Source of the DNA: a virus
Reading direction: 5' to 3' (one strand)
IMG/VR virus record: IMGVR_UViG_3300031787_000065
Location: 1-64,000 of that record
Length of the DNA stretch: 64,000 bases
This document shows positions 37,101 to 45,400 of the stretch, piece by piece (position 1 is the stretch's first letter; each line of letters starts with the position of its first letter). The position numbers were made by a program, and so were the translations under genes. Below the pieces are notes generated by a model. It was not told the origin of the DNA, ran no database searches, and saw only the letters and a program-made list of their open reading frames with translations.

Positions 37101-37689
37101 CATTGTAGTAATCTTTAATAAAACCGGATGGAAGAGTAATAATTTCATCAAGAAGCCAAGGAGACTTATGTTTTTCTTCTGGCCAACTATATCCAGAAGG
37201 TCTATCTTCTCTGCGATAAACGTGTACTGATCCCGTTTTCTCTAAATTAAAAGTTACCGTATTACCAGAAGCGTCAAGTTCTGAATAGGTAATAGTATCA
37301 AATGGAGAACCAGCAGCTAAATAATTTTTCTTTACACTGACAGCTTTGCCATATTTTTGAGAATTGTGCGGAAGAGTATGTCCAGAGTAATTTACAAAAT
37401 CATTAGAGCCATACTCTACTTCTGTAAACTCTAGCGGGGTGTTGATAGCTCCACCGCTACCAGTTTTGCCTTCAATTACTATAGAATATGGAGCATTTGG
37501 TATTAACCCATCATACTTTCTAATGCCATAAAAATTTCCGCTATATCCAACTGGAGTATTAAATCCACTAGATTCAAGATTGGTGTAAGTATTTTTAGCT
37601 CTTAGAATACCACCATCAACGCACTCGCTGGGAGCGGCCCATTTTAAATCGTGTAAAACCACAGGCGTTTCAGAGCATTTTTTAGTCAT
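31114..37689 (-). CDS. Giant integrin-like tail protein: FG-GAP repeats with vWA-like insertion (2191 residues)
   Basis: The start MTKKCSET at 37689 shares ATGA with the previous stop; the ATG 18 bases upstream is not needed. FG-GAP-type repeats are visible at about residues 112 (KYGKAVSVKKNYLAAGSP), 225 (EFGHSLDLAV, then ILVVGAP), 540 (RFGHAVAISENSEVIAIGSP), 683 (CGYSVAVSEDGRLVAVGSP), 1783 (FGYDISIHKNKVVVGSPGS), 1873 (RFGISLDISSDIIAVGTP) and 1971 (RFGCAVSID). Several are followed by a GSVHVYR, GAVYIFE or GAVYLFE strand. Between repeats 2 and 3 a segment VILGIYVDDSASLGKEAV has the D-x-S-x-S MIDAS pattern of a vWA domain. Two Rossmann-like segments with SWLALGDRNLVLVGND and SWLRLSNKKLIITYSN lie in the middle. 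The C-terminus has repeated NIFTQ, GLYLYTD and LSLFTASG strands. Probably a host-contacting or structural tip protein. Confidence 0.65.
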   Translation of the reverse strand: MTKKCSETPVVLHDLKWAAPSECVDGGILRAKNTYTNLESSGFNTPVGYSGNFYGIRKYDGLIPNAPYSIVIEGKTGSGGAINTPLEFTEVEYGSNDFVNYSGHTLPHNSQKYGKAVSVKKNYLAAGSPFDTITYSELDASGNTVTFNLEKTGSVHVYRREDRPSGYSWPEEKHKSPWLLDEIITLPSGFIKDYYNVRYTNKIGGIDMPLPVEERLWMVGQEGREFGHSLDLAVTSSGDPSIGESDRKILVVGAPSAQWKHRSFEELSSSGVQIGLMIFTDEFTPIIYKKNRYNTFDRIEHYEIQRAIQNKDLIFQYFSDPPVKFDVKLIICEPIADYSNRQLEDFPEPKPNYIVKKRIARNQGILSEERTNLIFNDIKSAFHEAYPYDESKLNNNIPVILGIYVDDSASLGKEAVSPALNRFISYFGEYSFASGLKDFYGVPSSGQCVEFASDDSEDWIDNSKKILDYVLDTGRLVKENQVRFFTSGVGPEAFNSNLSQFNYPPPSGGSVFIFEKESGYWNCIQEIQSPNIIYDTPDRFGHAVAISENSEVIAIGSPYISQACQIYEYKKEEKDRLYSSLHTWLYNKSSLVGGNNLRYTSLISSLQEWLNTMNIVSANKMLYCSLTSTEKLEARKFLSISEYQLSNIYNGQSIILTLPENREQKDADDWEFIIDNFAPTPRCGYSVAVSEDGRLVAVGSPTDSFNKGGDARVYYQNDGYRGPLLSTTSITPSWDATVNAGSVTLLESRKYYPHNSVVEFGKFGNLQEDIGDPIDSGHFGYLSNIFRDKNFRKTDFSEVKIPEDAGLAFIITPAVDALSEEVLENISSWLALGDRNLVLVGNDPSWEQNGAYADSNKIINKILLHIKSRMTLVPARNYAEALMMPSGCGKVIPSFIPTNATHSYIIPQNLNAYGVADIRMNLEDPEFELYMPCNDSNQDSFNKTISMYMDPTPANTKCELPLKHIGDLRAQWNHKCLNDQLKTIFIPVNWPTLFKTYDASSCALNGPPIYKDLPNQEPVPLLAAASLVTETITIPAKPAVSGNIAIFREEISTSITERALFDENNISSDVSIIWNSGTSNYTSINYNASASNSTQKFYTPESFEDRQALLQSNAISEQEVLKGNELVSELSYFAVEETFINNSRIVCIASTDTESSSSLMSGFGDKNLYFYINLVSQPFKRGESRIAQLGGWTGHSSFISANPNSILYEVFTNSNNSVELNVPTISPSHDVCWIADPIQLPSPQQLQELLSWLRLSNKKLIITYSNKSTQARLVSELLSILNSKLEPLYLFADEKFATAGVPMGALRVNPNTYIANGHDRKSKIDSFSISSLQFIPIKLINGLSPLAHSTQEIYQTKLDTAGYWRFDSGITKVTFPSIPNSGYRLFFTNISESPTELEPIRIYIDNVTRAYGLPTYAGSDMTTITLENGYSMERIGIDSSLTSVTINKSSTKHFDIQATSGEISIYISAYNNRFPLITSDFIPKTTRLMAISGVLAPIINTKTSSSQSYKVFDRFELIEMSPAQPEFSFTSTRFAHISNRNDQYCNGNKCFEQNLNNQWIADGPVVVAQEIEHFSSFDVGYNRSRITLISDSSLVQGKCMGDEFYRASRESVTFLRSLYPETFFGNANRGRSFDTITKIVSPERGSPAKYLTLAPHNSGINKLFNGGYMSASSSLGFSSFNNNESRYDPAFVKDPMTPYAEIPKIGNPEIIEQMRAEKKRQEIATFVAKQNLAGSTAKFSGIIDGQLYSDANYKGGLPKLMKDKGYDYLDFDKFTNLYKGDLFGYDISIHKNKVVVGSPGSAFSNNSIGDWAYHSANSGLKVGYDGGAGAVYIFEQTFKGSGYHGLTTPWECIQKLRPDSLHVGVSGSSSDRFGISLDISSDIIAVGTPNHNFSNIYTNGSGEFIRKSFNPEFYIPSRIVTEFLESGVQDNGAVYLFENSIVDWATKTQNWSLVEKLTPEMFGFTEDSGRFGCAVSIDRSNRTDADYTLCVGSLVNSGEVYTADIMLRQQTPSIQSPDAFIQARVFGEIDQNWYPNVFLEVTNGQSNNKSYYASGIIYTDTRGQIFLEASGQDPVAKGFIQHRPFIKSVNGQYAYGTPNSGIMSLYVLSNNPPEVENMNIFTQVDDSAIVYNNIGMFTGAVKDIVSSSPSGLYLYTDCPDPITVSSSGLSLFTASGTGSENQSLNMRIRGK

Positions 37690-40600
37690 TGACAGTCTCC
37701 ATAACAAATGATATCCACACCCCTAATTTCGTCATTTGCCTCTAAGAAAGCTTTATCATTATCAAGGCTTGTAATAGATTTACCAACATTATCAGAAGTC
37801 CACATAATAACGCCTTGTTGATTAATTTGTTGATTAAAAGCTGGATAGTTTATAGTAAATAGTCCAACCGAACTTTCAATAGATTCGTATGATCCTACAC
37901 ATTGTAAATATAGGTTAAAATCATTACCGAAAGAAACAATATCTTTTAATCCGTCTATTACTAAATTCATAGTAGCCAATGGATAGTTATCTTCCACTGG
38001 ACTTCTAGAGTTCACAAATATATTTACACTATTTAATATCGTTTCTGCTACTTTGTTACTTGCAAAAAGACCAATTTGTTGTGATTGAGATGGATAGCTT
38101 TCTTGAACATGAGTATTTAATGGTAGAATTTGATAATCAAATTTCTCATTAGCTATTAGGAACAATCCTAGTTCTGGTACAAAAGATTCATCATTTGGAG
38201 ATATTGATCCAAAATTATTATTAGTAAATGAAGAAATTCTGCCAATATTTAAGCAAGATAACCCTAAATTAGCATTTCTGTTATACGCACTAGTGGTAAA
38301 CATATTGACGGCGACATTGTGAGTATCAATAGGCTTGCCATCAGTCGAAAGGTTTAATGAAGCATATAAGGGAGATAATCCAGCGGTATGTAAGTTAATG
38401 GTATTGAGAGCTTTTTTCTCACCGCTAGATACTAAGTTGAGTATAGAATTGCTATCTTCTTTTTTCAAAATAGCGTCTTGTAACTTAACGTTCGCGGCGT
38501 GTATCTTGATAGAAGATTCAAACGGGCTTCCAGAAGGATAAACAATGTCATACTGTAAAAACATATCATTTATATCATAAGAATAATACTTATGATCAAA
38601 TTCTGATATGAGTTGATCATTATTAAAATTAGACCATTTTTCTGACCTGTCTAATATGTCTTTATGATTAAACGTACTGATTAATTTATGTATATTGCCA
38701 GAAGATCTAATGTAATACGTAGACCTATTAATAAGACCCAAGTTCTTAGTGCTGGGTCGGTTACTATCATCTTTCTTTGTTGTGTATAAGCTTACAATAA
38801 ACTTGGGGCCAATCTCGCCATCTTTCCAAATTAAATTATTAAGAGTTTGATGTTCAATTATTGTTTCTACACAAATGGCTCTTTCAGCAAAGTTGTAATC
38901 TCTTGGTAAAGCTTTGCTTACTCTTGAATTTGCAAACATAAAATTATTGTCAACATTGGACAGACTGAATCTTACAAAGTCATTTTCTATCTGTGTGTGA
39001 TATGAAACGCCATCTAGGTTAATAGACGAAGGGGTTGGTAATAGATTACTTATCTGCAAATATCCGCTACCACTATGATTAAGATTATGAACAATATAAT
39101 CATCTCCATCTCTCTTTGTCATCCTAAAAAAGTCTGCTGAGAAATGTCCATAGTTGTAATCTCCTAAAAGCCACTTATCTGTATCGTCATCAATAAAATC
39201 ATATAATTTATATCTATTATTTGATTGAGATCTGATGCTATCAAAAAATGATGAAACAGAAATTTGTTTATTAGATTTTATAGGATTATTAGAAACAATA
39301 TTACATCCAAAATTAGATCCATCAGATAACCCTAATTCAGATAAGAATATTGGCAAATTCACATCGTTATTGTTAATACGGCCAATAACTATTCCAGATC
39401 CAATTTGCTCAATGTTGAATTCGCTAGATTCTGCTCTTAATATAGTAAAATTATCTATAGACTCATTATCTGTATAGATACGTAATTTTTTAGAATTATT
39501 ATCATTATATGTAATTAATAAAGAAAGTGGATATGTATATTCGCTATAGTGAGCAGTATCACTTATAGAGATATAATTATCATTTGTGTCTTTACATGTT
39601 ACATTTAAGTAGCCATTGCCATATTTAATAGTTAGATTATTAGTGGTGTCTCCAGATATATTACCAAAAGTAGCGATAACGCCAGAATTAAATAAATCAT
39701 AACTATTACTAATGGCTTGATTTGATGGAGTAAATCTAATATAACATGCAAATCCATTCTTATAATTAAATGGCGTAGAGTTGTCTGTTAATCTTGGTAA
39801 ATTGCCAAATCTACCCACATTGACAAATCGATCAAAACTATCGTTAATAGTAATATTAATATTTTGTTGACTATTAGTTTTTGTCCAATCTATAGTTTTA
39901 TTTGGTGTTGGTTCTGAGAAAATTGATGAATTATTTAGTCTATATCCTATATTCTGATCTTGAATTTTAGCAGTAATGCCACCAAGCCACACTAGAGTAT
40001 TTGTAGAATTAGAAGAGGGTGTATTGGGTATAGATTCTCTAGATATTAAATGTACTAAACCGCTTGGATATAGTAGATTAAATATTTCTTCAATATGATT
40101 AAAGTTATAATAACCGTAAGTAAATGGATTATCTGATGGTGGATTGTAAAAGTCGGCAGAAAATTGATCTGGATTAAATGGACCCCAAACAACGTTACCA
40201 TCTACGCCCTTCCATCTATTAGAATAATTAGTAGTCACTCCGCTAGAATAAGAATAGGCATGTGGTAGTGGTGCCAAGCTAGAACTATTAATATTGTGAA
40301 TGATCTGTGTTCCAGAGGAACTGGATGGCAATAGCTTTAAGTTTCTTAATACAAGTTCACTAGATTGCGCTTGACCAAATGTGTGTAGCTGTAAAGCGTT
40401 AGATGGCTTGTATGTTACGACTAAATATGCTGTAGATATAGAAGCTCCACTTGGAATTGGATAAAGATCTATATAAAGATTTTCAAACATAGGACTAATA
40501 TTATACGCCCTAGATTTACCAATACTTACTTGGTCTTCGTAAATTTCTAATGGTATAACATATTCTTGAAACGAAGTAGAGGTTACAAGTGGAGCATTAT

Positions 40601-42416
40601 TAATAATATAATGATCACCGGCTGGATTTGTAATTTCATTTTCTTGAAAATATTGATTCTTGGTTGACAATGGATTGGTAGATATGCCAAGATCATCAAT
40701 GTTATTAAGGCCAGATATAGTAGCTATATTGCCAGCAAAATGGTTGTTATTACTAGCAACGTTTTGTAAAAATGAGTTCTTGCGCGACGTAACGTTTAAT
40801 AAACCGTCATCACTATAACCAATAACGTCTAATGGATAACTATTTGAGCCAGCGACTTTCTTTGCCACTACCCTCAGTTCTATTTGATCAACAGTGAAAT
40901 AATTGTCTGTTTCTGATACATATTGTAATTCAGCAGTATCAAATGCATTATTGTCTCCACCAAATGAGAATGCGCCATCAGAATAAGAAACAACTGACTG
41001 TGGCGGTCTGTGACTAAATTTTAGTGTTAGGCGACCGCTATCTATGGGAGAAGAATTATCATATAAAGTAATAAAATTATATGGGGCATCATCTTGTAGC
41101 TTAGAAGATAGATATTTTATACCAGAAGCGTAGTCGTTATAAGCATAGATACTAGTATTCCCAACTAGTGTTCTCCATGAACTAAGGCCGCTGGGAAAAA
41201 TTCCTAAATCAAATCCACTAGCTAATATTTCTGACGGATAAATATTTCGAACAGTTCTTTGGCCAGTTGGTTTTACTTCTGAGTGGAATGATAGATAATT
41301 ATCCCTTATCACTCCAACGCTTCCACTACCACAAATTTCAATAGCTGATATTCTTATACTATTATTAGGATTTAAATTAAAACCTTGATTTTGTGTTGAT
41401 AGTGGAGAACCTGCGTATGATAAATAATCATTAATATATCCAGATGTTTGTAAAACCTCTACCTTACAAGTGTCTTCATAGCCTTTACTAAATCCTTCTG
41501 AGAATGGATCATCAAGACAGTCTATGTCAAAATCTAAGTTTAAGGTATACCCGCTAGGCAAACCAAAAATGGGATATCCACTATACCAAGAGTAACCAGA
41601 AGCAGGGTTAACTTCTGCATGAGTGATATATGTTGCAAACTTACCATCACCCCTTAACGTAATGTCTTTATATTGAGAAATTAAATTGCCAGATGGGTCT
41701 TGTAAAGATATATTAGATATCGAATACTGTGGCGGAATGTCAGAAGAAAAATCAGACAGTGGAGCAAACGCCCTTAATACCAAAACGCTATCTTTGATGT
41801 CGGCTACTGGTGGAGTTATTTCACACTTATATCTAAACTTGCCCTTTGTAAACACGGATGATGGCTGTATATAGCTAGAATGGTCATCTGATATTATACG
41901 GCTACCAGAAGATCCATGTCTTATATAATCACCGGTAAAAACACCCTCATCAACATAAGAATATAAATTATTTGTATTGAGGTCTTTGTTGATAAAGAAA
42001 CTATTATTCTGCTCTATTGTGATGTCTTTAATTGGATAAAGTTTTTGATTATACTTAGAAGTATCTATAGATTTAGATGCATAAAATTTGTCAACAGAGT
42101 TTATTTTGAATATTGGATTACCAGATAGCTTTGTTATCGCATTATGAGATAGTCTAAAATTTGCTTTTATATTAGTTTCTGGTTTTGTTATAAGTTCTCT
42201 TAAATTCATAGAAGCATTATGAAATGCCTTAACAGTTCCTTGCGCAGAAATTTTGGCAAATCTTGGAACATCAGAAGAATTATTAGGCTTAATAGAGGAT
42301 AGGCCGATTAGTCTACTAGGAATAGAGCAAGAAACATTCATCATAGCTTTGATAGAGCTAGACTGACTTAGTTTTGTGGTCTGATTTTTAGCAAATGATA
42401 GACATACAGTAGACAT
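37686..42416 (-). CDS. Giant tail protein with LamG-like domain (1576 residues)
   Basis: The gene starts four bases after the tape measure stop. Around residues 885-1030 a concanavalin/LamG-like jelly-roll can be read: GFACYIRFTPSN, NSGVIATFGNISGD, NLTIKYGNGYLNVTCKD, YPLSLLITYNDNNSKKLRIY, SGIVIGRINNND and LPIFLSELGLSDG. Such domains often bind carbohydrate. The N-terminal part is beta-rich. The C-terminal part repeats short beta units with GLFLIANE, IGLFASNK, MNLVIDG, LYLQCVGS and VGLFTINY, similar to the C-terminus of the next gene. No enzyme motif. Directly after the tape measure, as expected for a tail-tip component. Confidence 0.6.
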   Translation of the reverse strand: MSTVCLSFAKNQTTKLSQSSSIKAMMNVSCSIPSRLIGLSSIKPNNSSDVPRFAKISAQGTVKAFHNASMNLRELITKPETNIKANFRLSHNAITKLSGNPIFKINSVDKFYASKSIDTSKYNQKLYPIKDITIEQNNSFFINKDLNTNNLYSYVDEGVFTGDYIRHGSSGSRIISDDHSSYIQPSSVFTKGKFRYKCEITPPVADIKDSVLVLRAFAPLSDFSSDIPPQYSISNISLQDPSGNLISQYKDITLRGDGKFATYITHAEVNPASGYSWYSGYPIFGLPSGYTLNLDFDIDCLDDPFSEGFSKGYEDTCKVEVLQTSGYINDYLSYAGSPLSTQNQGFNLNPNNSIRISAIEICGSGSVGVIRDNYLSFHSEVKPTGQRTVRNIYPSEILASGFDLGIFPSGLSSWRTLVGNTSIYAYNDYASGIKYLSSKLQDDAPYNFITLYDNSSPIDSGRLTLKFSHRPPQSVVSYSDGAFSFGGDNNAFDTAELQYVSETDNYFTVDQIELRVVAKKVAGSNSYPLDVIGYSDDGLLNVTSRKNSFLQNVASNNNHFAGNIATISGLNNIDDLGISTNPLSTKNQYFQENEITNPAGDHYIINNAPLVTSTSFQEYVIPLEIYEDQVSIGKSRAYNISPMFENLYIDLYPIPSGASISTAYLVVTYKPSNALQLHTFGQAQSSELVLRNLKLLPSSSSGTQIIHNINSSSLAPLPHAYSYSSGVTTNYSNRWKGVDGNVVWGPFNPDQFSADFYNPPSDNPFTYGYYNFNHIEEIFNLLYPSGLVHLISRESIPNTPSSNSTNTLVWLGGITAKIQDQNIGYRLNNSSIFSEPTPNKTIDWTKTNSQQNINITINDSFDRFVNVGRFGNLPRLTDNSTPFNYKNGFACYIRFTPSNQAISNSYDLFNSGVIATFGNISGDTTNNLTIKYGNGYLNVTCKDTNDNYISISDTAHYSEYTYPLSLLITYNDNNSKKLRIYTDNESIDNFTILRAESSEFNIEQIGSGIVIGRINNNDVNLPIFLSELGLSDGSNFGCNIVSNNPIKSNKQISVSSFFDSIRSQSNNRYKLYDFIDDDTDKWLLGDYNYGHFSADFFRMTKRDGDDYIVHNLNHSGSGYLQISNLLPTPSSINLDGVSYHTQIENDFVRFSLSNVDNNFMFANSRVSKALPRDYNFAERAICVETIIEHQTLNNLIWKDGEIGPKFIVSLYTTKKDDSNRPSTKNLGLINRSTYYIRSSGNIHKLISTFNHKDILDRSEKWSNFNNDQLISEFDHKYYSYDINDMFLQYDIVYPSGSPFESSIKIHAANVKLQDAILKKEDSNSILNLVSSGEKKALNTINLHTAGLSPLYASLNLSTDGKPIDTHNVAVNMFTTSAYNRNANLGLSCLNIGRISSFTNNNFGSISPNDESFVPELGLFLIANEKFDYQILPLNTHVQESYPSQSQQIGLFASNKVAETILNSVNIFVNSRSPVEDNYPLATMNLVIDGLKDIVSFGNDFNLYLQCVGSYESIESSVGLFTINYPAFNQQINQQGVIMWTSDNVGKSITSLDNDKAFLEANDEIRGVDIICYGDCQ

Positions 42417-42419
42417 AAT

Positions 42420-45400
42420 TTACTTACCAAGAACTGTTTGTGATTTCACAATGTTACCACCGGGACCAACTCTATAATTTCCTAATTCTTTAGCTAGTTG
42501 ATCAAAGAGTTCTTTCTGTATTTGATCTTTAAGCGTAGACAAGAATGAAGCTCCTTGGAAGTTAACATTAATATTAGCTGTCTCTAGTTTAATCTGGAAT
42601 TTAGTATTTTGTAAGTTTGTAATATTAGCAGATAGATCTTTATTAAATGTATTTAATGCACTAGCAAGATTGCTGACCACCTGTGGATCAAGATTCACTG
42701 GTTGCATTCCGGTTAACATGGACATTAACTTGCCAACAAGTCCACCATCTGATAGATACTGTGTTCCACCGCGAATCTTGCCGCCACGATTAGCATATGC
42801 GGTGCCGCTACCAGAAACATGATTTCCACTATTTATAGCTTTTAGTAGTTGTAGATTATTCTGCGTAGCCCTTCTATTTACAACAAACTCTCCAGGAGTT
42901 AACATTGCTGGAACAGTATCTGTTCCGCGTGGAACAAACATGCCTCTACTAGCATAAACCATTCCTCCGCGAGCAAATCCAGATGCGGCCTCATTTCCGC
43001 GTTGTATAATTTCTTCTAGCTTAATATTAGCTTGAGATACAATAATCTCGGCTGTATTTAACTCCATTTGTGCCATATCTATGCCAACCTGTCCAGTTTC
43101 ACTTAAAACTCCACCAAGTTCTCGTATTCTTGCTCTCTTTCCTTCTTCTTCCGGTGTTGTTCCAGCTAGAGACTGAGCGGCGAATGGGCTTTGAATTCCT
43201 CTCGCAGCTAAAGCAGATTGAGCAGCCATTTCTCCAAGACCACCAGCGCCAGATAATTGTACTCCATATAGAGACTGAACACCAGCCTCCATTTGTCTTT
43301 GAATATCTTGGAAAGCTGACGCTAAAGCAGAGGCTCCAAATTGATTGATTAAACTTTCATTTCCAGTTGCAATAGCAGCCGTAGCACCAACTGCTGCTTG
43401 TTGTTCAAAGAACTTTTCTATATCGCCAGAAATCAACGATTCCATTGACTGCTTTTCTAATTTATTCTTTTCTTGAATAATCTTAAGCTCATCTTGTTCT
43501 AGCTTAATTAATGATCTGATAGTATCTATTTGTGTTCTATAAGCTTTTTGTAAATCTCTTTGTTGTTCAGAAGCTTCAACGCCAGAAGCTCCTTGCAATC
43601 CGCCCTCTGTTCTTGCTCTTTCCTCATAAGTAGCTGCGCCAGCCCTGAGTTCTATATTTCTGCGTCTAAGTTCTTCTGCGCTACCACTTCTGAAACCACT
43701 TAGACCTAGACGGTCGCCCTCAACATTAGCTTTTCCAAGAATGACCCCTCTTCTTTCCGCTCCGGTAACGGCCATGCCGCCAGCACCAGCTTGTACTTCT
43801 CGTCCCTCTAGGTATAAATCTAATGCTTCTTGTTGTGCTTCAACTAACTTTCTTTCTGCTTCTATTCTCTTTTGAGTTAATTGAATAATTACCTGTTCGG
43901 CCTTTTGTCTTTCTTGAGCAATTTTAATTATGCTTTCAATTTGTTTTTGTTGAGCTTCTCCTAATTTATTGCCAAATACTTCATAATTTCCACCGATTAT
44001 TTGATCAATTTCGTCATCTGTAAGATTAATACCCTCTATAGCTTTCTTAAGATTTTCCTTTGCTGGACCACCAACTAGATTAGAAAGTTCTGTAGCTAGC
44101 TCCTTTCTAAAATCTTCAGCATTTAATCCTTTAAAAGCTTTGTCTCCTATTCTTTGTCTAACATTTTCAAATGCTTGAGAATATTTTTGCTGAGCAGCAA
44201 CGAAAGCGTTGGTATTATTTTCAAACTTAGACACAAACGCTGGAGAAACTCCTAATTTTTCTAAATTTTGCGCAACATTAGATACTGCATTTTTAATGTC
44301 TGTAGGATCCATAGCTTGAGCGGCACTGCTAACAGCTTCTCTTAAAAACTCTGCGTCGGAAACAAACGCTGAAGAACCAGCCTCAAAACTAGAAGCAAAC
44401 CTCGCCATGCTCGCTGACATAGCTGTGGATGTTGCTTCCGCTCCACGTAAACCTAAATTCATTGCCTCAAATGATGCTTTAGCTCTAGCAACTTCTTTTT
44501 CAAGATTAAGTAATTCAGAGTTAATTTGATCTACTTGTCCCTTAAGTTGAATAAATGCTTCTTGCGCTGCTGCTGCACCCTCAGCGTCACCAGCCTTAGC
44601 TAAATTAGTTGCTTTGTCACTTAAATCTCGTAATCTTTGTAATTTATCATCTCTAGTACCAATTCCTAGGGCTTCTCTTCTCACCCGTTCTGGATCTTGA
44701 CCTCTCGCCAAACCAGAACGTATAGCTGCTTGTCTGGCTGGAGACTGTAATTCAAAAGCTCTAGCTTGACCCTCATTGCTCTTTCTAATCATCTCTGCGC
44801 TTTGTTCACCAAGTTTATCGTCTCTTTCTTGTGCAGAATCAACATACCCAAAAGTGGCTGTAGCTCTAACGTCTCGGAAATATCCTCCCCAAGTTCTATT
44901 TCCATTTTTATCATATTGCCTATTTTCTGTATTAGATTGAGCAAAGTCTAAAGCTCTATTTTGTTGTATTGTGGCGGATTCAGTAGAGGTTCTAATTCTA
45001 GCTAATGCTTCTGATGCGGTTATAGTTCCTCTCTCAAAATCCTGCATCGCCGTGGTTGCTGTTTTTTGAGCTTGATCAAGAGATTTCTGCGTACTTATTG
45101 CTCCAGCTTGCGCAGCCGCCAAGTCAACAGCACTTTTTGTTGTTGTTTCAAAATTTGATGCTACTCCAACTAAGCCAGTACCCAAACCAACTAAAGCTCC
45201 CACAGCGGTGCCAACGACAGGAATAAAACTTCCAATTGCAGCGCCAGCAGCAGTAGCTGCTACTACTCCACCAGCAGACCCCGCTCCGCGCTGAAAATTA
45301 CTTTTTTCTAAAGCTACAGACTTAGCTTCTTCAACATTGCCGGATTTTATTGCTTTATTAAGTCTTCCTTCAAAATTATAAATACTTTCGGCTATAGCAT

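Noticed and set aside
38498-38510. CGTGTATCTTGAT on the plus strand as a further late promoter
   Set aside because: It lies antisense inside a giant tail gene with no gene start downstream.
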